From Fuerstiella sp. (lineage in GTDB: Bacteria > Planctomycetota > Planctomycetia > Planctomycetales > Planctomycetaceae), in NCBI GenBank assembly GCA_022447185.1, contig JAKVAY010000036.1:45139-109138 (forward strand): 64,000 nt of DNA. Direction: 5' to 3'. Under the pieces are notes generated by a model. The model was not told where the DNA came from and did no database searches. It saw nothing but the letters and a program-made list of their open reading frames with translations. Of this stretch, positions 57,143 to 64,000 are shown one piece after another. How positions within the stretch are numbered: position 1 is the stretch's first letter; each line of letters begins with the position of its first letter. A program made the translations under genes and the position numbers.

Positions 57143-57544
57143 TCAGGAAAATGCGCGTGGCAGCAGATCTTTCAGTACCACGCATTCCGGGGGACAATCG
57201 GAAGTGTTGTCATCCAGCACGATGCACAAGTCCGAATTGAATTCATTCAGAAACTGGCGGCAACTGCCACATGGAGTCGGCGGACCTGTTACGGAAACAC
57301 AGAGGACAAGTGGACCCGGTGCGCCGGCCGCCACAGCACTGCACATGGCAACACGTTCGGCACAAATCGTCAGACCATAGGATGCGTTCTCCACGTTACA
57401 TCCCGTAAAGACTCGACCATCCGCCGTTCGCAGAGCTGCTCCGACAGAGTATGAGGAGTAAGGAGCATACGCGTGGCAGCGAACGTCACGTGCCGCTTCG
57501 ACAAGTCGTTTCCAGTCGTCTGGCAACGGCAGATCGCTCTTCAT
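57143..57544 (-). CDS. cdd: Cytidine deaminase
   Basis: 133 residues, the size of tetrameric cytidine deaminases. Zinc and catalytic residues: GCNVENASYGLTICAERVA with Cys and catalytic Glu, and PCGSCRQF with two Cys. It deaminates (deoxy)cytidine to (deoxy)uridine in pyrimidine salvage. The start codon overlaps the stop of the thymidine phosphorylase gene (ATGA), so both are in one operon. Confidence 0.93.
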   Translation of the reverse strand: MKSDLPLPDDWKRLVEAARDVRCHAYAPYSSYSVGAALRTADGRVFTGCNVENASYGLTICAERVAMCSAVAAGAPGPLVLCVSVTGPPTPCGSCRQFLNEFNSDLCIVLDDNTSDCPPECVVLKDLLPRAFS

Positions 57545-58827
57545 ATTGATTCTCCTGCAATCCGATCAGCAATCAACACCGGAGGACTGGCATGATCTGA
57601 GAGTGTGATGCTTCCGCGCAACTCGGGTCGAAAACGGTCTGGATTTCGTGTGAACATGCGCATCAGCGGCTGCCCTGATGTGACCGTGTCACCGACCCGA
57701 ACCAGCATTTCTATGCCGACCGAATGGTCAATCTGATCCGATAATTTTTGTCTTCCACCACCCATCGCAATGATGGACCAGCCAATAGCCTGCGTGTCAA
57801 TTGCAGACACGATTCCGGACTGCTCTGAGGTGACCTCAGCAGCAGGTGCAAACGGTCGTCTGGTTCCCAGGTCTCCACTCTGTGCTGCCACCAGCATTTC
57901 AAATCGTTCCATCGCCGATCCATCGTCGAGTTTCTGCGCAGTCAGCTGTTTGCCGTCCTGATTGCATCGGCAAACGCCAGCGGTAACCAGTAATTCAGCG
58001 GCCAGTTCCAGAATAAGTTCGCGAACGTCGCTGGGACCCCGTCCCTGCAGAACATCCAGTGATTCTTCGACTTCAACCGAGTTACCACACAACACACCCA
58101 GTGGTTGACTCATGTCAGTCAGCAGCGCTGTAGTCGCAACATTCATACGCTGACCGGTCTGCACAAGTGACCGAGCCAGATTCAGCGCCTCGTCACGGGT
58201 TTTCATGAAAGCACCAGAACCAAACTTGACATCCATCACAAGTGCATCCGGAGATTCGGCCAGTTTTTTGCTCATGATGCTGGCAGTAATGAGCGGGATA
58301 GAGGGCACGGTCGCAGTGACATCCCGGAGCGCATAGAACCGATGATCGGCGGGAGCCAGTTCGGCCGACGCTCCTGTGATCACGCATCCGGTCTGCTTCA
58401 CAATTTTCCGGATTTCGTCCAGCGAAAGATTCGTTCGAAATCCGGCGATTGACTCGAGTTTATCGAGTGTGCCTCCTGTTGGTCCCAGTCCCCGTCCTGA
58501 CACCATGGGAACCTCAAAGCCGCAGGACGCAAGCAGGGGCACCAGCGGCAGTGACACCTTGTCTCCGATCCCTCCTGTGGAATGCTTGTCAACACGCAGG
58601 ATCCCGTCATCGGGCCAAAACAGCCGTTCCCCGGACGCCAGCATGGCCTGAGTTAACGCAACCGTCTCCGACGAAGTCATTCCGTTGAGAAAGACGGCCA
58701 TGGAAAAAGCGGCCATCTGATAGTCCGGAATCTGACCATTTGAATATCCCCGAACGAAGGCGGCGATCACATCATCGCTGAGTTCACAACCGTCTCGTTT
58801 CTGAGCAATGATTTGAACAGGCAGCAC
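57541..58827 (-). CDS. deoA: Thymidine/pyrimidine-nucleoside phosphorylase
   Basis: 428 residues, start GTG 58827. Signature SGRGLGPTGGTLDKLESI matches the phosphorylase pattern. KHSTGGIGDKVSLPLVPL is the phosphate-binding loop, ITASIMSKKLAESPDALVMDVKFGSGAFM the substrate region; the C-terminal domain ends GDTVTSGQPLMRMF. It cleaves thymidine or uridine to base and (deoxy)ribose-1-phosphate. DeoA versus broad pyrimidine-nucleoside phosphorylase (pdp) cannot be separated by eye. Partner of cdd in nucleoside salvage. Confidence 0.9.
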   Translation of the reverse strand: MLPVQIIAQKRDGCELSDDVIAAFVRGYSNGQIPDYQMAAFSMAVFLNGMTSSETVALTQAMLASGERLFWPDDGILRVDKHSTGGIGDKVSLPLVPLLASCGFEVPMVSGRGLGPTGGTLDKLESIAGFRTNLSLDEIRKIVKQTGCVITGASAELAPADHRFYALRDVTATVPSIPLITASIMSKKLAESPDALVMDVKFGSGAFMKTRDEALNLARSLVQTGQRMNVATTALLTDMSQPLGVLCGNSVEVEESLDVLQGRGPSDVRELILELAAELLVTAGVCRCNQDGKQLTAQKLDDGSAMERFEMLVAAQSGDLGTRRPFAPAAEVTSEQSGIVSAIDTQAIGWSIIAMGGGRQKLSDQIDHSVGIEMLVRVGDTVTSGQPLMRMFTRNPDRFRPELRGSITLSDHASPPVLIADRIAGESI

Positions 58828-59239
58828 AATTGCATCCGGAAATTCAGCCAGTGAAGCTGATTCGTACTATAGCAGATTACAATACCGACGGGTGTTTAAA
58901 GCAGTTTCGATTGACCATGCATCCCCAATGCTGGAAGCTCTCCGAAGTGAACAGAACCATCGAAAAGTCTCACATTCGCTAACGAATTTAATCAACGGAC
59001 TACTCGTAAATCAGCGATATTCGTGAGACAATTGACTGCAGTTGCACCAAATTTTTTCGGATCCCAGAAAACAACCACTCAATCGATCCCCGGGGGCGAT
59101 TGATCGAATGGAATATGTCGCACCCACAATTCGAGTTATACTCGGACACACTGCCGATCATCACTTTAAAAGTGCGCGCAGAATGGTGAGAAGCCACACC
59201 AATTGACACGAATGGCACTCGGATAAATTCATCAGCAAC
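58828..59239. other. Intergenic region, 412 bases
   Basis: No gene. A hairpin TCAATCG (59079-59085) / CGATTGA (59097-59103) encloses CCCCGGGG; it lies 137 bases before the SRPBCC gene. The minus-strand frame that crosses here is antisense to that gene and has no family features. Confidence 0.4.
59079..59103. repeat. Inverted repeat with CCCCGGGG centre
   Basis: Seven-base perfect arms TCAATCG/CGATTGA around AT-CCCCGGGG-G; a possible operator or stable RNA hairpin. No function is indicated. Confidence 0.4.
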
Positions 59240-59719
59240 ATGCTGGCTGTAATGAGCCAACACAAAATTTTTGAACATCTGTTTATTGTTCCGGCGCCGG
59301 TGGCTGAGGTTGCTGCATTTCACTACCTCAGCGGTGCTTTTCGACGCCTGGTTCCTCCGGGCCTGTTGGTCCAGGTTCATCAGCAGGAGCCACTCGCAGA
59401 CAATTCGATTGTTGAGTTCACGATGTGGTTAGGCCCGCTTCCAGTCTTTTGGAAAGCAGTCCACAGTGAAGTCAGCGACACGGGATTTGTGGATACTCAG
59501 GTGGCAGGCCCAATGAAATCGTGGATACATCATCACAGGTTTGAACGTCTCTCGAATTCAGAAACGGCTGTCGTGGATCAAATCAACTACGAACACTTTA
59601 CCGGCTGGCGCGGCATTCGATCACGCTGTTTGTTCACGCGCGGCAGTTTGAAAATTCTGTTTGCCTGGAGAGCTTATGCAACCCGGGTCGGCGTCCGGAT
59701 GATGCATCAACAACGGTGA
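59240..59719 (+). CDS. SRPBCC (START/Bet v1-like) cyclase/dehydrase family protein
   Basis: 159 residues (155 if the ATG four codons in is used). It has the SRPBCC layout: FEHLFIVPAPVAEVAAFHYLSGAFRRLVPPG, a beta strand with EFTMWLGPLPVFWKAVHSEV, FVDTQVAGPMKSWIHHHRFERL and a C-terminal helix LFAWRAYATRVGVRMM. The xxxGPxxxW-H-H region is typical of cyclase/dehydrase-like proteins that bind hydrophobic ligands. Specific substrate unknown. It converges on the ArfB-like gene with only 6 bases between. Confidence 0.75.
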   Translation: MLAVMSQHKIFEHLFIVPAPVAEVAAFHYLSGAFRRLVPPGLLVQVHQQEPLADNSIVEFTMWLGPLPVFWKAVHSEVSDTGFVDTQVAGPMKSWIHHHRFERLSNSETAVVDQINYEHFTGWRGIRSRCLFTRGSLKILFAWRAYATRVGVRMMHQQR

Positions 59720-59725
59720 GAGGTT

Positions 59726-60148
59726 TCAGTCGTCACATGTGGGTCGGCGACGATTTTTCTTGCGGTCTGAATTTGCTTTCTTGTCCTGCAGTCGTCGTTC
59801 TGTTGATCCTCGTGAACGACGTGTTGGCCGCCGCTGAACGGGTGCTGAAGCGACGTCAAGTATCAATATCTTCAGTCGTTCGAGACAATCTTCCGTATTG
59901 CGCAACTGATCTCTGTACTTCTGACTTTGAAGTATGAGATGGCCTTCTTTCGTCAGACGCGCAGCGTGGCGATCGAGAAATCGTTCTCGCACAGTTGCTG
60001 GCAGCGACCGGCTTTGACGCACATCCCAGCGCAACACCGCTTTTGTACTGACCTTGTTCACATTCTGCCCCCCGGGACCACTGCTTCGCGTGTAGGAGAA
60101 CTGCAGTTCGGCACGAGGAATCTGAATAGACTGGTTAACGTACAGCAT
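59726..60148 (-). CDS. arfB: ArfB-type alternative ribosome-rescue factor (RF-1 domain)
   Basis: 140 residues. The catalytic GGQ is in YTRSSGPGGQNVNKVSTKAVLRW; the remaining RF domain ends near LERLKILILDV. The C-terminal tail is very basic (RRPTRRSRGSTERRLQDKK), as in ArfB/YaeJ, which inserts this tail into the empty mRNA channel and hydrolyses peptidyl-tRNA on stalled ribosomes. ATG start at 60148. It lacks the codon-recognition domains of RF1/RF2, so it is not a release factor proper. Confidence 0.9.
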   Translation of the reverse strand: MLYVNQSIQIPRAELQFSYTRSSGPGGQNVNKVSTKAVLRWDVRQSRSLPATVRERFLDRHAARLTKEGHLILQSQKYRDQLRNTEDCLERLKILILDVASAPVQRRPTRRSRGSTERRLQDKKANSDRKKNRRRPTCDD

Positions 60149-60407
60149 GATCTATAGACGGGATCGGAACCTGGTTTGAGCGAACAGCGTGCTCTAACAG
60201 TGTTAAATTCTTTAGGGAAGCCGTGTACCGTATTCCGGCAAGGCTGAATGCGACCACCCGATTGTGCACCCGTGTTTTGGCAAGTAAACAAACGAGTTTA
60301 GTTGATGTCCATCGTCGAACATCCGAAATCCGAGGCATGTGATTCGATGCTGAACGATCTCAAAATGAAACGGGGCAGTCCACCTGACTCGTCGCTCTCG
60401 CAGCAGT

Positions 60408-61799
60408 TCAGAATTCCGCATGCCCCGGTGTTCTTGGCAGTGGAATGACATCACGAATATTGGTCATCCCGGTCACCAGTTGTACAGCGCGCTCCAGCCC
60501 GAGCCCAAAGCCACTGTGTGGTACCGTGCCGTAGCGACGCAGGTCGGTGTACCACCAGTAGTCTTCAGGATTCATTCCGCATTCTTCAATACGATCGATC
60601 AGAAGGTCCAGACGTTCTTCCCGCTGACTACCACCGATGATTTCTCCCACGCGCGGCACCAGAACGTCCATTGCGCGGACAGTCGCACCATCGTCATTGC
60701 ATCGCATATAGAATGGTTTGATTTCCCTCGGATAGTCATGCAGGATCACGGGCTGCCTGAAATATTCCTCAGTCAGGAACCGCTCGTGTTCGCTCTGCAG
60801 ATCGCTGCCCCATTTCACTGGATAATCAAAAGACTTTTTCGCTGACAACAAAAGCTCCACAGCTTCCGTATACGACAGGCGAATGAACGCACTGCTCCGG
60901 ATGTTTTCGAGCGTCTCCAGAACAGTTTTGTCGATTCGCTGGTTAAAAAACTCCATGTCTTCAGGGCACTGGTCCAGCACATCACCAATGATTGTCCTGA
61001 TAAAGGTTTCCGCCAGGGCCATGTTGTCGCTGAGATCATAAAACGGCATTTCCGGTTCGACCATCCAGAACTCGGCCAGGTGTCGTGTGGTGTTACTGTT
61101 TTCGGCGCGAAATGTGGGGCCAAATGTGTAACAGTCGCCAACTGACGTAGCAAAGATCTCAGCTTCCAGCTGACCACTCACTGTCAGAGCCGCAGGCTTG
61201 CCAAAGAAATCCTGGTTCCAGTCAATGTTGGTTTGCAGTTGAGCCAGCCGAGCCAGATCCAAAGTGGTGACCTGAAACATTTCACCCGCGCCTTCGCAGT
61301 CACTGGTCGTAATGATCGGAGTATTGATATACAGAAAATCTCGTGACTGGAAAAAATTATGAACTGACGCGCTAACGCAGTTGCGAACGCGGTTGACCGC
61401 ACCAATAGCATTTGTGCGGGGACGCAAGTGGGCGATCTCTCTCAGGAATTCGAAGCTGTGACCCTTCTTTTGCAGCGGATATGACCCCGGATCGGCTTGG
61501 CCGATGATTTTCAGACTCGTTGCGTGAACTTCGATACGCTGACCTTTACCAGGTGATTCACGGACCTCACCATCGATCGCTACACTCGCACCCGTTGTGA
61601 CTCGCCGGATGGATTCATCATAGTCAGGAACTGTGGCATCCACGACGACCTGAAGATTCCTCAATGAGCTGCCGTCGTTGAGTTCGATGAATGAGAATCC
61701 TTTCTTTGAGTCACGCCGAGTACGGACCCAGCCCCTGACCGTGACTGTGGCGTCCGGCAAAGCATCTTTGAGAATCTTGACAATTCGCATATTGGCCAT
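60408..61799 (-). CDS. asnS: Asparaginyl-tRNA synthetase
   Basis: 463 residues from ATG 61799, preceded by AGGTGGA, giving the normal length; the frame continues upstream to 62054 but that extension is not family-like. OB anticodon domain [26 protein letters not shown] in two blocks, class II motif 2 [25 protein letters not shown], and motif 3 [29 protein letters not shown]. It charges tRNA-Asn directly, so the organism need not rely on amidation for Asn-tRNA. AspRS is excluded by the [10 protein letters not shown] block. Confidence 0.93.
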   Translation of the reverse strand: MANMRIVKILKDALPDATVTVRGWVRTRRDSKKGFSFIELNDGSSLRNLQVVVDATVPDYDESIRRVTTGASVAIDGEVRESPGKGQRIEVHATSLKIIGQADPGSYPLQKKGHSFEFLREIAHLRPRTNAIGAVNRVRNCVSASVHNFFQSRDFLYINTPIITTSDCEGAGEMFQVTTLDLARLAQLQTNIDWNQDFFGKPAALTVSGQLEAEIFATSVGDCYTFGPTFRAENSNTTRHLAEFWMVEPEMPFYDLSDNMALAETFIRTIIGDVLDQCPEDMEFFNQRIDKTVLETLENIRSSAFIRLSYTEAVELLLSAKKSFDYPVKWGSDLQSEHERFLTEEYFRQPVILHDYPREIKPFYMRCNDDGATVRAMDVLVPRVGEIIGGSQREERLDLLIDRIEECGMNPEDYWWYTDLRRYGTVPHSGFGLGLERAVQLVTGMTNIRDVIPLPRTPGHAEF

Positions 61800-62201
61800 T
61801 TTTTCGTTCCACCTTGGCGACAGGAGTCTGACGCGGAGCGGGAATTCCCTGATCGCGCCGGGTTTATACCTGACAACCATCGCAGGTTTAAGACGTGATT
61901 GAAATGTTGAGTCGGTGCTGAGGTCATCTGAACTGATTTTTGAAACAACTCTCGCAATTCCGTTGCTGTCTCCTCGTCGAACAGCATGGCCAACCTCTGT
62001 CTTCCGGTGAGCTCCTGGCAACGGAAGACGCGTCACGACAGTCCCGATCCCCAAAAGACCCTGTCCTCAAGAGTTCCGGATTCCTGGAGAACAAGTGGTC
62101 AGAAGAAGAGGTGAACTTGAATCGGTGACGCGGTTGCCGCAAAATGCTGCAGGATTCGTGAATCCTGTTACTCTAACTCTCTTAATTCTGACCGCAGCCA
62201 A
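61800..62201. other. Intergenic region between divergent asnS and SPLDxIRAQ-repeat gene
   Basis: 402 bases, no gene supported. It contains the 18-base palindrome at 62150-62167. No other motif recognised. Confidence 0.4.
62150..62167. promoter_or_regulatory. 18-bp palindrome upstream of the repeat-protein gene
   Basis: CAGGATTC-GT-GAATCCTG has perfect 8-bp arms. It ends 34 bases before the ATG at 62202, where an operator or 5'UTR hairpin would be expected. Confidence 0.5.
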
Positions 62202-62834
62202 ATGTCCATTGAACGTGCAGAGCAACTCAAGAAACAGCTGACCGACAAGTGGGTCGTTGTCAATTCAGGAGTTCCGGAACTCCGTCGCTTTGAGGAGCTC
62301 ACGGGACGCGTCAAGACAGTCAACATGAACTGTCGCGCTCTGGTGGAATTCAACGGGCCGGAAGACATCAGCTGGTACGACATTGACCCAGGCGCACTCA
62401 CAGTTGTGGATGCACCAAAGCCCAAAGAGAAGCCAGCAGCGACGCCCAAAGAAAAAGCTGCTCCTGCCGCCAGGCCAGCAGCAAAGGCCGCGGCTGGCGG
62501 ATCCCCACTGGATAAAATCAGAGCTCAGGCGAGTGGAACAAAACCAGCGGGAGGGTCTCCACTGGATGCCATTCGAGCTCAGGCAGCCGGCACAGCGAAG
62601 CCGGATGCAGCAAAACCATCCGCCGGTGGTTCACCCCTGGACAAAATCCGCGCCCAGTCCACCGCACCAAAAGCAAGCGTCGAAAACGCGGACATACCCC
62701 CCGAACCCAATGTATCTGAGTCGGTTGAAGAGACTCCACCACCCGCACCTCCGGACACACCCTCTGTCGATACGACGGGAATGTCTCCTCTGGATATCAT
62801 ACGCGCTCAGGGTGCATTCAAAGGCAACCAGTAA
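62202..62834 (+). CDS. Planctomycete-type protein with KOW/SH3-like N-terminus and four SPLDxIRAQ repeats
   Basis: 210 residues, cytoplasmic by lack of a signal. Residues 1-70 form a small beta domain (KWVVVNSGVPELRRFEELTG, RVKTVNMNCRALVEFNG, SWYDIDPGALTVVD) that resembles a KOW/SH3-like fold. The rest is low complexity, rich in Ala, Pro and Lys, and carries four copies of S-P-L-D-x-I-R-A-Q at 62502-62528, 62556-62582, 62631-62657 and 62784-62810. The first three are preceded by Gly-Gly, the fourth by Met. The repeats look like a linear binding motif on a flexible tether. No homologue with known function recognised. Confidence 0.7.
   Translation: MSIERAEQLKKQLTDKWVVVNSGVPELRRFEELTGRVKTVNMNCRALVEFNGPEDISWYDIDPGALTVVDAPKPKEKPAATPKEKAAPAARPAAKAAAGGSPLDKIRAQASGTKPAGGSPLDAIRAQAAGTAKPDAAKPSAGGSPLDKIRAQSTAPKASVENADIPPEPNVSESVEETPPPAPPDTPSVDTTGMSPLDIIRAQGAFKGNQ
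62502..62810 (+). repeat. Four-copy SPLDxIRAQ coding repeat
   Basis: Nine-residue units SPLDKIRAQ, SPLDAIRAQ, SPLDKIRAQ and SPLDIIRAQ start at 62502, 62556, 62631 and 62784. Codon use differs between copies (for example tcc/tct/tca/tct for Ser), so the protein motif is conserved more than the DNA, arguing against recent duplication. Confidence 0.85.
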
Positions 62835-62853
62835 AGCCGTGCCCGTTTACTGG
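62828..62853. terminator. Hairpin spanning the stop codon of the repeat-protein gene
   Basis: CCAGTAAA (62828-62835) and TTTACTGG (62846-62853) are perfect 8-bp arms with a 10-base loop; the TAA stop lies in the left arm. No T-run follows, so it may protect the mRNA end or act as an unusual terminator. Confidence 0.5.
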
Positions 62854-63156
62854 CCGTACCCATAGAGGATGTCGAAGGTGCCGTTTTCGATCCATGTTTT
62901 TCGTGGATTAGCGGCGACGATCGACCTGGCGTCCCCGGGAACTGTCATGTACTGTCTGCACTATGTGATCCATACCATAGGAAAATCACCTGCGGCAGGA
63001 CGACCATCTCAGAAATAAGGTTGACCGGAAAAGCTCCGGCTTCCAATATTGATTCTGTACCCGCGTGAACAATTGACCTTGCTTCAATATTCCGTCGTCC
63101 GGGACACTGCATCCGTTGCCCATGCACCCTTCTTCTACGCATCTCAGGCCTCCGCC
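62835..63156. other. Intergenic region, 322 bases
   Basis: Apart from the hairpin at its start (62828-62853) nothing is recognised. The upstream extension of the next frame (from 63049) is not supported as coding. Confidence 0.4.
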
Positions 63157-63978
63157 ATGAATTGCCGAATTGCTTCCGTTGTCTTCACTGTCGTCACTTT
63201 CTGTTACACGGGATTGCCGGACTGCTTAGGACAAGGATTGATTTTCAGCCTGCCCGAGGATGGCACTGGAGTCGAATACGCGGGCAGGATAATTCAGGAA
63301 ACAATGCGTCCTGAACAGAAAGATGGCAGGGAAACTCTCACATGGAACCGTGAATTGTCGGTCAAGTCGGTTGGGCGCGAATATGCTGAGTACAACGGAG
63401 AATCCCAGCCGTGCCGATGGATCGAAATTAAAGTTGTGACGGGGACATCAGGAGCCACCGGAATTGACGCTGGCCCGGCCGGATCGCGGATATACAAGAT
63501 TTTGGTACCCGAAAGCAAAGTCATGGATGTTCCCGTGGATGCAGAATCAATTCCGAACGCCGTGTTGCCGATCGTAAAAGGATTTCGACGAGTTGGCGAA
63601 GACCAGGCTGAACAAATCAACAGCCGTGGTCTGGTTGTCTACCCAACATTGTGTCTGCTGGCGAACTATGAGTCGCCGAATGAGGTGTCACGATCGGAAC
63701 CGGTTGACAGTATTGGCCGTCGGGAAACCTTCGATAGTCGCCATATGAAGGGCAAAACTGTTCGCGAACGTCCGGAGTCCCGCTCAACAAACACTGGTGA
63801 TTTCTGGGTAAGTCACGAAGTCCCGTTTGGCCTGGCCAGGTGGTCCGTACAGGTCGTTCGCGAGTTAAAGGGGTCCACAGAGGATCGCGCCAATTTCCGT
63901 CAGATCAGTTCTGTGAGCTGCGAAATGAAAGTGCGTGAAATTCTGCGGGTGGCCGAATCGGAGTTGGTCACAGAATAA
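63157..63978 (+). CDS. Secreted protein of unknown function
   Basis: 273 residues from ATG 63157, chosen because a signal peptide follows (RIASVVFTVVTFCYTGLPDCLGQG). The mature protein is mixed alpha/beta: LIFSLPEDGTGVEYAGRI, ETLTWNRELSVKSVG, CRWIEIKVVTG, YKILVPESKVMDVPVD, then VKGFRRVGEDQAEQI and near the end HEVPFGLARWSVQVVREL. I do not recognise the family; the layout resembles exported proteins seen only in Planctomycetes. It lies 322 bases after the SPLDxIRAQ gene, same strand, with its own likely promoter. Confidence 0.65.
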   Translation: MNCRIASVVFTVVTFCYTGLPDCLGQGLIFSLPEDGTGVEYAGRIIQETMRPEQKDGRETLTWNRELSVKSVGREYAEYNGESQPCRWIEIKVVTGTSGATGIDAGPAGSRIYKILVPESKVMDVPVDAESIPNAVLPIVKGFRRVGEDQAEQINSRGLVVYPTLCLLANYESPNEVSRSEPVDSIGRRETFDSRHMKGKTVRERPESRSTNTGDFWVSHEVPFGLARWSVQVVRELKGSTEDRANFRQISSVSCEMKVREILRVAESELVTE

Positions 63979-64000
63979 TTCTGTAAAAACCGCCTGTACC

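Noticed and set aside
59000-59380. 126-codon minus-strand frame
   Set aside because: Overlaps the SRPBCC gene in antisense and has no family features.
62383-62865. 160-codon plus-strand frame inside the repeat-protein gene
   Set aside because: Alternative frame of a low-complexity region; the SPLDxIRAQ frame is the one with conserved motif.

Overview
The window looks like chromosomal DNA of a planctomycete (phylum Planctomycetota). The evidence is a DUF1549/DUF1553 cytochrome gene next to a Tat-exported DUF1501 gene, a DUF1080-ThuA fusion, PQQ-type propeller proteins, large secreted propeller/HEAT/cytochrome c proteins, H-rich heavy-metal RND parts, an ABC-2 permease fused to a CPBP protease, frequent TTG/GTG starts and often weak Shine-Dalgarno sites. 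LptE-like and BamD-like lipoproteins indicate a diderm envelope. Genus cannot be fixed from sequence reading alone; a moderately GC-rich marine lineage is a guess.

Layout. 1-2803: 5' end of a secreted VWA protein gene, a tRNA-Leu(CAG) with its own promoter and terminator, a decayed tyrosine integrase lying against that tRNA, then the end of the DUF1501 gene. 2846-5935: its DUF1553 partner. 6540-9402: aspartate-type aminotransferase, ECF sigma factor and PspA-like protein. 9691-13845 (minus): sugar-isomerase-like TIM barrel, PQQ propeller and DUF1080-ThuA genes, probably one catabolic group. 14127-16336 (minus): membrane glycosyltransferase and FabI. 16757-23136 (plus): TrpE, DNA polymerase III delta', a double-ClpP NfeD protease and a SEDS (RodA/FtsW) protein. 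23164-27809 (minus): ABC permease-CPBP fusion with its ATPase, and a second PQQ propeller. 28339-29963: small Cys-motif protein translationally coupled to a di-heme peroxidase. 30091-38013 (minus): quinone oxidoreductase, free-standing B3/B4 protein, enolase-superfamily protein, and a secreted redox/propeller pair that looks like one family split in two. 38499-41200 (minus): LptE-like, BamD-like, RecO. 41559-47582 (plus): FolD, a LuxE/LuxC-like acid-reduction pair, a CBM9-like protein and a glycerophosphodiesterase. 47627-48433 (minus): PanB. 48779-56523 (plus): FtsH, an overlapping HisA-like gene, and a heavy-metal RND adaptor and pump. 56496-58827 (minus): ThpR, cytidine deaminase, thymidine phosphorylase. 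59240-63978: SRPBCC protein, ArfB-like rescue factor, AsnRS, a planctomycete-type protein with four SPLDxIRAQ repeats, and a secreted protein of unknown function.

How the parts work together. Most genes are ordinary housekeeping (NAD/folate/CoA precursors, amino acids, translation, repair, envelope assembly). The accessory part is secreted oxidative and glycan-related chemistry: cytochromes, azurin-like copper domain, propellers, ThuA/DUF1080, enolase-superfamily enzyme. The points most worth follow-up are the ligase/acyl-reductase pair at 43003-45671, the SPLDxIRAQ repeat protein framed by a palindrome and a hairpin at 62150-62853, the split azurin/cytochrome gene pair at 33308-38013, the folded 56-nt hairpin at 42524-42579, and the integrase remnant at the tRNA.
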